A stretch of DNA of 64,000 nucleotides, from NCBI RefSeq assembly GCF_004361815.1, contig NZ_SNWA01000002.1, forward strand, positions 2,542,001-2,606,000. Reading direction: 5' to 3'. The notes under the pieces were generated by a model. It had not been told where the DNA came from and ran no database searches. It saw only the letters and a program-made list of their open reading frames with translations. The translations under genes and the position numbers were made by a program. Source of the stretch: Paraburkholderia sp. BL10I2N1 (GTDB lineage Bacteria; Pseudomonadota; Gammaproteobacteria; Burkholderiales; Burkholderiaceae). Position 1 is the first letter of the stretch. Every line of letters begins with the position of its first letter. Shown piece after piece: positions 35,709-43,683 of the stretch.

Positions 35709-37103
35709 ATGGCTACCCTGACGGATCACGAGCCACACGGCATACATCAGACGAAGAAGGCGACCGCCAGCGGATGGATCGGCTCGGCGCTGGAGTATTA
35801 CGACTTCTTCATTTACGCCACGGCCGCGTCGCTGATTTTTCCTCAACTGTTCTTTCCCTCCGGCAACCCCAGGATCGCCATCATTGCCTCGCTGGCGACC
35901 TACGGCGTGGGATACGTCGCGCGGCCTATCGGGGCTTTCGTGCTTGGGCACTGGGGCGACACCAAGGGCCGCAAGACAGTGCTGCTGCTGTGCATGTTCC
36001 TGATGGGTTTTTCGACGATGGCCGTAGGCCTGCTGCCGACGTACCACCAGGTCGGCCTGCTTGCGCCGGTACTGCTCGTCGTCCTGCGTCTGATTCAGGG
36101 CTTCGCGGTGGCAGGGGAGATCTCCGGCGCCAGTTCGATGATCCTCGAGCACGCACCATTTGGGCGGCGGGGCTATTACTCGAGCTTTACGCTTCAGGGA
36201 GTGCAGGCCGGACAGATCCTTGCCGCCGCGGTTTTCCTGCCGCTCGCACATTACATGCCCGAGGACGCGTTCAACTCGTGGGGCTGGCGTATCCCATTCC
36301 TGCTTAGCGCCTTCGTCCTCCTTGCCGGCTACATCATTCGTCGTGAGGTCAGGGAAACGCCTGCGTTCGAGACAGAGGGCGCGGTCCCGAAGTCGCCGAT
36401 CGTCGAAGCCTTCCAGTACAGCTGGAAGGAAATGATTGCCGTCGTCTGCATGGCCCTGATGAACGTCATTCCTGTCGTGACCACCATTTTCGGCGCGGCA
36501 TACGCGGTTCAGCCATCGTATGGCATCGGCTTCCACAAGAGCGTCTATCTATGGATCCCGGTGATCGGCAACATCGTGGCGGTCGTCGTCATTCCGTTTG
36601 TGGGCAACCTGTCGGACAAGATCGGCCGGCGGCCGCTCGTCATCGGCGGTGCGCTCGGGTCCGGGCTGCTGTCGTTCGGCTATCTCTACGCCATCAGCAT
36701 CAGTAACGTGCCGATGGCTATCCTGATGTCCGTGCTGATGTGGGGCATCGTCTATCAGGGCTACAACGCGATTTTCCCGAGCTTTTATCCGGAGCTCTTC
36801 CCGACACGTTCCCGTGTCTCGGCAATGGCCATCTCGCAGAATATCGGCACCACCATTACCGCCTTGCTTCCGGCGCTCTTCGCCGCCGTGGCGCCGCCGG
36901 GATCGACCGGCATTCCGACGACAATCGGGGCGATGGCCCTCGGCATCACGATCGTCTCGGCGATTGCGGCCTACAGCGTCCGGGAGACGTATCGCCTTCA
37001 CCTTAACGACCTCGGCGAACGAGGCTCGGTGCCGGTCGACAAGCAGGACTACAAGCGGATTCGTGCGCAGACGCTTGCCAATGCGCACGCCAAGGCGGCC
37101 TAG
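35709..37103 (+). CDS. MHS-family MFS transporter (ShiA/KgtP-like)
   Basis: Inner-membrane metabolite:H+ symporter of 464 residues with about 12 hydrophobic segments. SGWIGSALEYYDFFIYATAA and GHWGDTKGRKTVLLLCMFLM are the MHS signatures. GEISGASSMILEHAPFGRRG is the loop after helix 4. The family includes the shikimate transporter ShiA and 2-oxoglutarate permease KgtP. Its place between an SDR and a dehydroquinate dehydratase gene supports import of a shikimate-type acid. A good ribosome-binding site (GGAGACGG) precedes the ATG. Confidence 0.93.
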   Translation: MATLTDHEPHGIHQTKKATASGWIGSALEYYDFFIYATAASLIFPQLFFPSGNPRIAIIASLATYGVGYVARPIGAFVLGHWGDTKGRKTVLLLCMFLMGFSTMAVGLLPTYHQVGLLAPVLLVVLRLIQGFAVAGEISGASSMILEHAPFGRRGYYSSFTLQGVQAGQILAAAVFLPLAHYMPEDAFNSWGWRIPFLLSAFVLLAGYIIRREVRETPAFETEGAVPKSPIVEAFQYSWKEMIAVVCMALMNVIPVVTTIFGAAYAVQPSYGIGFHKSVYLWIPVIGNIVAVVVIPFVGNLSDKIGRRPLVIGGALGSGLLSFGYLYAISISNVPMAILMSVLMWGIVYQGYNAIFPSFYPELFPTRSRVSAMAISQNIGTTITALLPALFAAVAPPGSTGIPTTIGAMALGITIVSAIAAYSVRETYRLHLNDLGERGSVPVDKQDYKRIRAQTLANAHAKAA

Positions 37104-37120
37104 GCCCTCCAGGGCACGGC

Positions 37121-37420
37121 ATGCGGACGACACGGATTGCGGTGGCGGAGACCTTCGGCTCGTTGTCCGTGCCGACCATGCGTTTAGAGACCTGCGCCAG
37201 AGCGGAAGAGCGCTCCTGGTGGAGACCGTTCGACGTCGGCGTCGCTCAGGTGGCGCGCGACGATCCGCTGGCGCAGTACATCGAACACTTCGACCGGGTC
37301 GTGCGGAGGGAGGCCGCGCCCATCGTCCGTGTACGGGACAGCCTGCAGAACCTGCGTATCACGGAAGCCATCGTCGAGGCCGCTCGAAGCGGATCGATCG
37401 TTGATGCTGCCCCGGTCTGA
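37121..37420 (+). pseudogene. C-terminal remnant of a Gfo/Idh/MocA-type oxidoreductase
   Basis: A 99-codon frame whose sequence matches only the end of a roughly 370-residue Gfo/Idh/MocA oxidoreductase: GSLSVPTMRLETCARAEERSWW-like, then DPLAQYIEHFDRVVRREAAP and VRVRDSLQNLRITEAIVEAARSGSIVD. The Rossmann domain and catalytic EKP motif are missing; the upstream 17 bases lead straight into the MHS transporter stop. There is a start codon, but the fragment has no cofactor site and is probably a relic left by deletion. It marks where another ring- or sugar-acid dehydrogenase used to belong to this operon. Confidence 0.75.
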
Positions 37421-37459
37421 TTCCATCGGAGTTCAATCCTTTCGATAAACGGAGCACTC

Positions 37460-37897
37460 GTGAAAAAGATCCTGATGCTGCATGGCATCAATCACAACAT
37501 GTTCGGCAAGCGTGACCCGGCCCAGTACGGCACCGTGACGCTGGCCGAGATCGATGGCCAGTTGCAGTCGCTTGGCAAGGAGCTGGGGGTCGAAGTGGAG
37601 TCGTACCAGACCAACAGCGAAGGCGACATGTGTCTACGCATTCACCAGGCCTTCACCGACAACGTCGATGCCGTGCTCATCAATGCCGGTGCCTGGACTC
37701 ACTACAGCTACGGTATCCGCGACGCGCTGGCGATCCTGACCGTGCCTGTCGTCGAGATACACATGTCGAACATTCATGCGCGTGAGGCTTTCCGTCATCA
37801 GTCCGTGTTTGCCGAGATCGTCAAGGGGCAGATTTGCGGCTTTGGCGTCGACAGCTATCTGCTTGGTTTGAGAGCCGCGGTCGCTGCAATCAACTAG
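37460..37897 (+). CDS. aroQ: Type II 3-dehydroquinate dehydratase
   Basis: Cytoplasmic dodecameric-type dehydratase of 145 residues. The catalytic residues are in place: N11, R18 and Y23 in HGINHNMFGKRDPAQYG, then INAGAWTHYSYGIRDAL and EIHMSNIHAREAFRH. The first motif departs from the usual NGPNLNLLG (H8 for N, I for P, H for L), a variant seen in catabolic members as far as I can tell. It converts 3-dehydroquinate to 3-dehydroshikimate. The context (transporter, porin, QuiC-type enzyme) points to quinate or shikimate breakdown rather than biosynthesis. Confidence 0.9.
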   Translation: MKKILMLHGINHNMFGKRDPAQYGTVTLAEIDGQLQSLGKELGVEVESYQTNSEGDMCLRIHQAFTDNVDAVLINAGAWTHYSYGIRDALAILTVPVVEIHMSNIHAREAFRHQSVFAEIVKGQICGFGVDSYLLGLRAAVAAIN

Positions 37898-37957
37898 CAG
37901 ACGGAAACGCGGCCAATAAATGCAATGAAAACAACTATTCAGGTCTGGAGGCGTTAA

Positions 37958-39157
37958 ATGAAGTGGAGTAAGCAGCTCAAGAGTCTGATGTTGGCGGGCA
38001 TCGCGATCAACGGCGTGTCGGCTTTCGCGCAAAGCAGCGTCACGCTGTACGGCATGGTCGACGATGCGCTGGTCTACGTGAATAACCAGAAGGGCCATGC
38101 GAACTGGTATCTGCGTCAGGGCAACCTGTACGCGTCGAAGTGGGGCCTGCGCGGCGCCGAGGACATCGGCGGCGGCACCAAGGTCATCTTCGACCTGCAG
38201 AACGGCTTCGACCTGAATACCGGCGCGCTGTCGTCGTCCACGCAGATCTTCAACCGCCAGGCCTACGTCGGTGTGCAGAACAACACCTACGGCACGTTCA
38301 CGGCGGGCCGCCAGTACACGCCGTACTACCAGTTCGTCGGGCCGCTGGCCTCGAGCAACTGGCTGACCGGCGCGACCGGCGCACACCCGGGCGATATCGA
38401 CGGCCTTGATACGACGATCCGGATCAACAACGCGATGGTCTACTCGACGCCGATCTGGAACGGCCTCCAGGCCAGCGCGATGTACGCGCTCGGCGGCATT
38501 GCCGGGCGCACCGGCGCAGGCCAGACGATCAGCGGCGCGCTGCGCTACTCGAACGGTCCGCTCGGTGTGGCCGCGGGCTACCTGAAGCTGGACAACGCGC
38601 AGACCAACCTGCCGCTGGCGCCGACCGCCACGGCGGCGTTCGACCCGGCCTCGACGGGCAGCTTCGGCGCTTCGGCGCTGAACAACGGCTACCTGACCGC
38701 GGCGTCGGTCGAGCACGCGTCGGTGGCCGGCAACTACACGCTGGGCGACCTGATGCTGGGCCTGAACTATTCGAACGTCAAATACGTGCCGAATGCCCGC
38801 TCGATCTTCACCAATACGGCGGTCTTCAACACGTATGCGGCGCTGGCGGTGTACCGCTTCACGCCGGCCTTCGATGTGGCCGGCGCGTTCGCCTACACGC
38901 TGGCCTCGAAGGCGAACGGCATCAACGACGCGGCGCATTACCAGCAGTACTCGCTGAAGGAGGCCTACCACCTCTCGAAGCGCACCACGCTCTACGCGCT
39001 GCAGGCGTACCAGCACGCCAGCGGCCAGACGCTTGGCATCAAGGGCGCGGGCAACATCATCAATGCCGCCCCGGCAGTCGGCGACTCGCAGAACTCGACG
39101 CCTTCGTCGACGAACGGGCAGTTCGTCGGCATGGTGGGTATGGCGTTCACGTTCTAG
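37958..39157 (+). CDS. Gram-negative outer-membrane porin (Porin_4 type)
   Basis: Exported trimeric-porin-type protein of 399 residues. Signal peptide SLMLAGIAINGVSAFA precedes SSVTLYGMVDDALVYVNNQ, the start typical of Burkholderia porins. The barrel strands include SKWGLRGAEDIGGGTKVIF, TFTAGRQYTPYYQF and the terminal FVGMVGMAFTF ending in phenylalanine, the signal for outer-membrane assembly. It lets small solutes across the outer membrane. It lies in the quinate/shikimate island and is probably the entry channel for its substrate. A GC-rich hairpin follows. Confidence 0.94.
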   Translation: MKWSKQLKSLMLAGIAINGVSAFAQSSVTLYGMVDDALVYVNNQKGHANWYLRQGNLYASKWGLRGAEDIGGGTKVIFDLQNGFDLNTGALSSSTQIFNRQAYVGVQNNTYGTFTAGRQYTPYYQFVGPLASSNWLTGATGAHPGDIDGLDTTIRINNAMVYSTPIWNGLQASAMYALGGIAGRTGAGQTISGALRYSNGPLGVAAGYLKLDNAQTNLPLAPTATAAFDPASTGSFGASALNNGYLTAASVEHASVAGNYTLGDLMLGLNYSNVKYVPNARSIFTNTAVFNTYAALAVYRFTPAFDVAGAFAYTLASKANGINDAAHYQQYSLKEAYHLSKRTTLYALQAYQHASGQTLGIKGAGNIINAAPAVGDSQNSTPSSTNGQFVGMVGMAFTF

Positions 39158-39172
39158 CACGGACGCAATCGG

Positions 39173-39197
39173 GGATGCGGTCGCGCTGGCCGCATCC
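39173..39197 (+). terminator. Hairpin after the porin gene
   Basis: GGATGCGG / CCGCATCC with a 9-base loop, 15 bases after the porin stop. A perfect 8-bp stem without a T-run; it probably limits read-through or stabilises the abundant porin mRNA. Confidence 0.5.
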
Positions 39198-39392
39198 GAA
39201 GGGTCTGCAACCAGACGGTTGCAACCTGTATTTCCGGCGCTGCGACGCGCTGCGCGTTCCCGGTGCGCGGCGCATCTGAACTGACTAGACTTTGTAGACG
39301 AACGCTGGGCGCCCTCAAGCCCGGCGCGCCGGCAAGTCGGCAAGTCGGCTGGCGGACAGACCGGATGGAACGATGTTCGAGGAGTGTCACTC

Positions 39393-40223
39393 ATGATCCA
39401 ACCCTGCATTATCTCGGTCGCTATTACCGGTTCGGTGCCCCGCAAGAAAGACAACCCGGCCGTGCCGATCACCATTTCCGAACAGGTCGAAAGCACGCAC
39501 GAGGCGTACGAGGCCGGCGCATCGCTCGTTCACCTGCATGTGCGTGACGAACAGGAGAACTCCAGTTCCGACCGGTCGAGCTTTGCGGCGCTTCAGGAGG
39601 GCATCCGCAAGCATTGCCCCGACATCATCATCCAGTTTTCGACCGGCGGCCGAGGTCGCTCGTTCGAGCAGCGCGGCGCCATGCTCGACCTGCGCCCGGA
39701 TATGGCGTCGCTTGCCACGGGCTCGGTCAATTTCCCGACTACCGTCTATGAGAATCCGCCAGACTTCGTGCGCTCGCTCGCGAAGATGATGCTCGATTTC
39801 GACGTCAAGCCGGAAATCGAAATCTTCGATCTTGCGATGCTGTACAGCACGGTGGACCTCGTGCAGCAAGGGTTGCTTAAATCGCCCGTGCACGTCCAGT
39901 TCGTCATGGGCGTGAAGAACGCGCTTCCGGCGCGGCGCGAGATTCTCGAATTCGAAGTGCAGCAACTCAACGCCCTGTTGCCGGATGCAAGCTGGACTGC
40001 CGCAGGCATCGGGCGGCATCAGCTTGAAGTGAATCACTGGACGCTCCAGATGGGCGGCCACTGCCGCACGGGGCTCGAGGACAATGTGCGCTGGGACAAG
40101 GACACGCTGGCGAAGAGCAACGCGCAACTGGTCTCGCGGGTCGCATCATTGTGCGGCGAGTATGGGCGGGAGGTGGCAAGCGCGGCCAGGGCACGCGAGA
40201 TCCTGGGTCTGCTGCCTTTATGA
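39393..40223 (+). CDS. BKACE-family beta-keto acid cleavage enzyme
   Basis: Zinc-dependent enzyme of 276 residues in the DUF849 / 3-keto-5-aminohexanoate cleavage family. The metal ligands are in LVHLHVRD (H47 and H49), and KPEIEIFDLAMLY carries the glutamate. IQFSTGGRGRS and GHCRTGLEDNVRW complete the active site. BKACE enzymes condense a beta-keto acid with acetyl-CoA to give acetoacetate and a new CoA thioester. ATG 39393 has GAGGAG at good spacing; a GTG at 39384 is also in frame. It lies just before the dehydroshikimate dehydratase gene, so it may process a keto acid from the same pathway. Confidence 0.9.
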   Translation: MIQPCIISVAITGSVPRKKDNPAVPITISEQVESTHEAYEAGASLVHLHVRDEQENSSSDRSSFAALQEGIRKHCPDIIIQFSTGGRGRSFEQRGAMLDLRPDMASLATGSVNFPTTVYENPPDFVRSLAKMMLDFDVKPEIEIFDLAMLYSTVDLVQQGLLKSPVHVQFVMGVKNALPARREILEFEVQQLNALLPDASWTAAGIGRHQLEVNHWTLQMGGHCRTGLEDNVRWDKDTLAKSNAQLVSRVASLCGEYGREVASAARAREILGLLPL

Positions 40224-40274
40224 CGCGACGGGTTGCCGCAGCGGCGCGACCCGGGCGCGGCGGCTGGAGTGAAC

Positions 40275-40298
40275 CGTGCCCGCGCGGCGGCGGGCACG
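40275..40298 (+). terminator. Hairpin between BKACE and QuiC-type genes
   Basis: Perfect 9-bp G+C-rich stem CGTGCCCGC / GCGGGCACG with a 6-base loop in the 120-base gap. It could reduce transcription into the next gene or act as an mRNA processing/stability element. There is no T-run. Confidence 0.45.
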
Positions 40299-40343
40299 CA
40301 GACATCATGCGGGGCTTCGATAACGTAAGACGGAACCACAATC

Positions 40344-42269
40344 ATGCGCCGAACCATTGCAACCGTATCGCTTAGCGGGACGCTGCCCGAAAAGCTGGAG
40401 GCCATTGCGGCCGCGCGTTTCGACGGAATCGAACTGTTCGAAAACGACTTCATCAATTACAAGGGCTCCGCGGCGGACGTGCGGGCCATGGTGGCCGACC
40501 TCGGCCTGACCATCGACCTGTATCAGCCATTCCGCGATTTCGAAGGGATGCCCGATGCGCAGTTCCGGCGCTCGCTCGAGCGGGCCGAGCGCAAGTTCGA
40601 CCTCATGCAGGAACTGGACGTGCCGATGATGCTGTGTTGCTCGAACACGTCGCCGCTCGTCATCGACGACAGGGAGCTTGCGGCCGCACAGTTGCACGAG
40701 CTTGCCGAGCGCGCGGCAAAGCGCAATCTCAGGGTAGGGTTCGAAGCGCTGGCGTGGGGGCGTGCGACCAACCTCTACGGCGAAGCGTGGGAGATTGTGC
40801 GGCGCGCCGGGCATCCGCACCTTGGGTTGATTCTCGACAGCTTCCACACGCTATCGTTGAACGATGACCCGTCGGGTATCGCGGACATCCCGGGGGACAA
40901 GATCTTCTACCTGCAGATGGCCGACGCGCCGCTATTGTCGATGGACGTGCTGCAGTGGGCGAGACACTACCGGTCTTTTCCAGGCCAGGGTCAGTTCGAT
41001 CTGGAAAACTTCTTCGAGAAGGTGCTGCTGGCGGGTTATACCGGGCCGCTGTCGCTGGAGATCTTCAACGATGTATTTCGCGAGACGCCCAATCGGCGCA
41101 TCGCGGTGGATGCGATGCGCTCGCTGCTGTATCTGGAAAGCCAGGTGCGCCTGAAGTTGCAGCGGCCGGCGCAGGAGCAGAAGAATACGGAATTCGCGAC
41201 GCGGTGCGAGCGCGTGCTGCAACGCGTCGAACTGTCGAGTCCGCCGCCCGTGCCCGATATCGCGGGACTGTCCTACATCGAGTTCGCCGCGGACGAAGCG
41301 TCTGCCGAAACGTTTGGCATGCTGTTGCGTCGACTCGGCTTTCGTCGCGCCGGCAAGCATCGCTCGAAGGCCGTCGTGCTGTACCGGCAGGGTGACATCA
41401 ACCTGATTGTCAACGCGCAAGCGAACTCGTTTGCGCGACGGCGCTTCGAAGAACACGGCCTGTCGGTATGTGCGCTCGCAGTGCACACGACCGATCCGGC
41501 ACGCGCGGTGGGCCGCGCCAACGCGATGCATGCGAAGCGGTATGACGGACCGCTCGGGCCGCATGAACAGCAGGTCCCCGCGATCATCTCACCCGGCGGC
41601 AGTTTGATCAGCTTCGTGTCGTCCGCGCTCGGAGCGGATGGCCTGTACGAAGCCGACTTTGTGCTGGAGGACGAGCCCAACGGTGCCGCAGCGAGCGCAG
41701 GGCTGAAGCGCATCGATCATGTGGCGCTCGGCCTCGCTGTCGATCAGCTGGATACCTGGGTCCTGTTTGCTCGCGCGGTGCTTGGCCTCGAGCCGGGCGA
41801 GAGCCTCGAGCTGGCTGACCCGTTTGGCCTTGTCCGTAGCCGCGGCGTGTCCAACGCGGACCGGAGCGTGCGTCTGGTGCTCAACGTCTCCTTGAGCCAG
41901 AGGACACGCACGGCGCGCACCGTGAGCGCCGGTGGCGGAGTGACGGTGCATCACATTGCGCTCAGCTGCGACGACATCTTCGAGGCGGTCGCGCGCCTGA
42001 AGTCCAACGGCGTGCGTTTCGTGCCGATTTCGGGGAACTACTACGACGACCTGGTCACGCGCTTCGACATCGACGATGATCTGCTCGCGCGTCTACGCCA
42101 CGCGGGCGTGCTGTTCGACCGCACTGCGAACGGCGATTATTTCCATATCTACACGGAAAGTGTCGACGACGGTCTGTTCTTCGAGGTCGTTCAGCGCGTG
42201 AACGAGTACGACGCCTACGGTGCGCTCAACGCGCCCGCGCGGATGGCTTCGCAGGCTCAGGGGAACTGA
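40344..42269 (+). CDS. quiC: 3-dehydroshikimate dehydratase (QuiC type; TIM barrel plus HPPD-like domain)
   Basis: Two-domain enzyme of 641 residues. Residues 1 to about 270 form an AP_endonuc_2 TIM barrel (GIELFENDFI, VGFEALAWGRATNLYGEAW, LGLILDSFHTLSLNDD, GPLSLEIFNDVFRE) with the metal-binding acids. Residues about 310 to 615 are two VOC modules related to 4-hydroxyphenylpyruvate dioxygenase (LKRIDHVALGLAVDQLDTW, VHHIALSCDDIFEAV). This fusion is the QuiC1-type dehydroshikimate dehydratase, which yields protocatechuate from 3-dehydroshikimate. It gives the island its most specific functional clue. It ends in a strong hairpin before the convergent cupin gene. Confidence 0.88.
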   Translation: MRRTIATVSLSGTLPEKLEAIAAARFDGIELFENDFINYKGSAADVRAMVADLGLTIDLYQPFRDFEGMPDAQFRRSLERAERKFDLMQELDVPMMLCCSNTSPLVIDDRELAAAQLHELAERAAKRNLRVGFEALAWGRATNLYGEAWEIVRRAGHPHLGLILDSFHTLSLNDDPSGIADIPGDKIFYLQMADAPLLSMDVLQWARHYRSFPGQGQFDLENFFEKVLLAGYTGPLSLEIFNDVFRETPNRRIAVDAMRSLLYLESQVRLKLQRPAQEQKNTEFATRCERVLQRVELSSPPPVPDIAGLSYIEFAADEASAETFGMLLRRLGFRRAGKHRSKAVVLYRQGDINLIVNAQANSFARRRFEEHGLSVCALAVHTTDPARAVGRANAMHAKRYDGPLGPHEQQVPAIISPGGSLISFVSSALGADGLYEADFVLEDEPNGAAASAGLKRIDHVALGLAVDQLDTWVLFARAVLGLEPGESLELADPFGLVRSRGVSNADRSVRLVLNVSLSQRTRTARTVSAGGGVTVHHIALSCDDIFEAVARLKSNGVRFVPISGNYYDDLVTRFDIDDDLLARLRHAGVLFDRTANGDYFHIYTESVDDGLFFEVVQRVNEYDAYGALNAPARMASQAQGN

Positions 42270-42285
42270 TTTGATGTCAGGTTCG

Positions 42286-42309
42286 GCGCGCAGGTATTGA
42301 CCTGCGCGC
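42286..42309. terminator. Strong hairpin between convergent operons
   Basis: Perfect 10-bp stem GCGCGCAGGT / ACCTGCGCGC with a 4-base loop, 16 bases after the QuiC stop and 16 before the cupin stop. It separates the two catabolic islands and can fold on either strand. Confidence 0.6.
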
Positions 42310-42325
42310 GCGAATGTCGCCTGCA

Positions 42326-42670
42326 TCAGAGGATCACATACACCTTGCGCATGGCGGCATCCACTTCCCACAGTCCTTCCGTGTTGGCTTCGAAGAACAA
42401 GGTATCGCCGGCCGAAAAGTGAACCGTCTTTTCGCCATCGGGCGTGAAGCGGCCGGAGCCAGCCAGAAAGTGCATGACTTCGGCCTGCTTGACAGAGCGC
42501 CGATAGGTGCCGGCGCTGCATTGGAAGATACCGGTATCGATCCCCTCGCGGCCTTCGATCACACGCTGAACCCCTGACACCTTGACGGCGGGTGCACCCG
42601 GAAGGCCGGCCGTGCCCCAGTCTTCGAGACCTTCCAGGTTGACGCTTTGTTGGATTTGCTGGACCTTCAC
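42326..42670 (-). CDS. Cupin domain protein
   Basis: Small single-domain cupin of 114 residues (DUF861 / EutQ-like class). The beta-barrel motifs are QAEVMHFLAGSGRFTPDGE and HFSAGDTLFFEANTEGLWEV. Only one histidine of the usual metal triad is obvious, so it may bind a ligand rather than catalyse. It differs from the ectoine synthase EctC. Its ATG overlaps the stop of the deacylase gene (ATGA), and it is the last gene of a four-gene minus-strand operon. Confidence 0.88.
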   Translation of the reverse strand: MKVQQIQQSVNLEGLEDWGTAGLPGAPAVKVSGVQRVIEGREGIDTGIFQCSAGTYRRSVKQAEVMHFLAGSGRFTPDGEKTVHFSAGDTLFFEANTEGLWEVDAAMRKVYVIL

Positions 42671-43683
42671 GAGTCTGTTCCCTGGGGAGGGTTAGCGGAT
42701 CCGCCTTGAGGGGCGGCTTCGACCGTGCGTTCGATCTTGCCAAGCCGGACCACGGTTACGCCCGGGCGCAATTGTCTGAGCGAAGGCATCACGAGCACGC
42801 AGTTGTCATAGGGCGTGCGCACAGGTTGTCCGTTCGACCACCCGATGACGGTGCCAGCCTCGGCGATGGTTTCGAGCCCTGTGAACGGCTGCGCAAAGGC
42901 GAAATCGAGGCTGGTCGCAACCACGGGCTCGGTCACGCGCACCACCCGCATGGCGGGCGGCAAGGGGGCGATCCAGCCCTGCGGCAGATCTGTCTCGTCA
43001 ACGATGCCCGCCAGCAGCAGAAAGCGCGCAGTCGCGTCTCTTGCGACATCGACGGCACGCTGTTCCCAGTGTTGTCCGCATTCGATGAGCAGTGCGTTCT
43101 TCGGGCTGCTGCCCGCGCCAAACCCTTCGTAATCGCGCATCCTGCGACCTTCCGGATGGCCCTCGTCGCAGATCACCGTAGCGGGTGTGCCGAGGCGCAA
43201 CGCCAGATCGATGCCTTTCTGCAACGGACCGGAGACGATCAACGGCGCGCTTTTCTCGTGCATCGAGTGCAGGTCGAGGAGGGCATCAACCGTATCGATG
43301 ACGGGCCGCATCTCTCGCGCGCGGCTGAGTTCGGAGGACGTGCGCGAGGTATCGTCGAGGATCGCGGCGGTCCAGACCCGGTTGAAATCCTGATCGACGA
43401 AACGCGATGCGTCGGGCTTCGCTGGATCGAACGACAAGTACGCGGCGACATTGGCAAAGGACAGCGTGAGCTTGCCGCGACGAGGCCGCAATCGATGGCG
43501 CAGCAGTTCGTCCACCACGATCGCGCCGCACACTTCGTTGCCGTGCGTGAGTGCATTGATCATCACGTGCGGCCCCCGCACGTCGGAGTCGAACGTATGA
43601 ACATAGGGCACGCCGCAGTCGGACTGCTCGTGCGCGGAGATGTCGGGGAACCGGACTTCGATGGGATAGGCGTCGCCTGTCAT
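42667..43683 (-). CDS. Succinylglutamate desuccinylase / aspartoacylase family deacylase
   Basis: Zinc carboxypeptidase-fold deacylase of 338 residues (AstE/AspA group). The zinc ligands are H47 and E50 in THGNEVCG, with the third histidine in LLDLHSMHEKSAP. LIECGQHWEQRAVDVARD is the later family motif. It cleaves an N-acyl amino acid amide bond. DoeB/EutE of ectoine breakdown is a member, as are AstE and aspartoacylase, and sequence alone does not choose between them. It overlaps the aldehyde dehydrogenase stop and the cupin start by ATGA, which ties the three activities together. Confidence 0.9.
   Translation of the reverse strand: MTGDAYPIEVRFPDISAHEQSDCGVPYVHTFDSDVRGPHVMINALTHGNEVCGAIVVDELLRHRLRPRRGKLTLSFANVAAYLSFDPAKPDASRFVDQDFNRVWTAAILDDTSRTSSELSRAREMRPVIDTVDALLDLHSMHEKSAPLIVSGPLQKGIDLALRLGTPATVICDEGHPEGRRMRDYEGFGAGSSPKNALLIECGQHWEQRAVDVARDATARFLLLAGIVDETDLPQGWIAPLPPAMRVVRVTEPVVATSLDFAFAQPFTGLETIAEAGTVIGWSNGQPVRTPYDNCVLVMPSLRQLRPGVTVVRLGKIERTVEAAPQGGSANPPQGTDS

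Noticed and set aside
37634..39496. 620-codon open frame on the minus strand
   Set aside because: It runs antisense to the well-supported porin and aroQ genes. Its composition (arginine- and valine-rich) is the usual antisense shadow of high-G+C coding DNA.
42326..42670. Cupin as ectoine synthase (EctC)
   Set aside because: The neighbouring genes recall ectoine breakdown, but the motifs fit a DUF861/EutQ-like cupin and no ectA or ectB is present.
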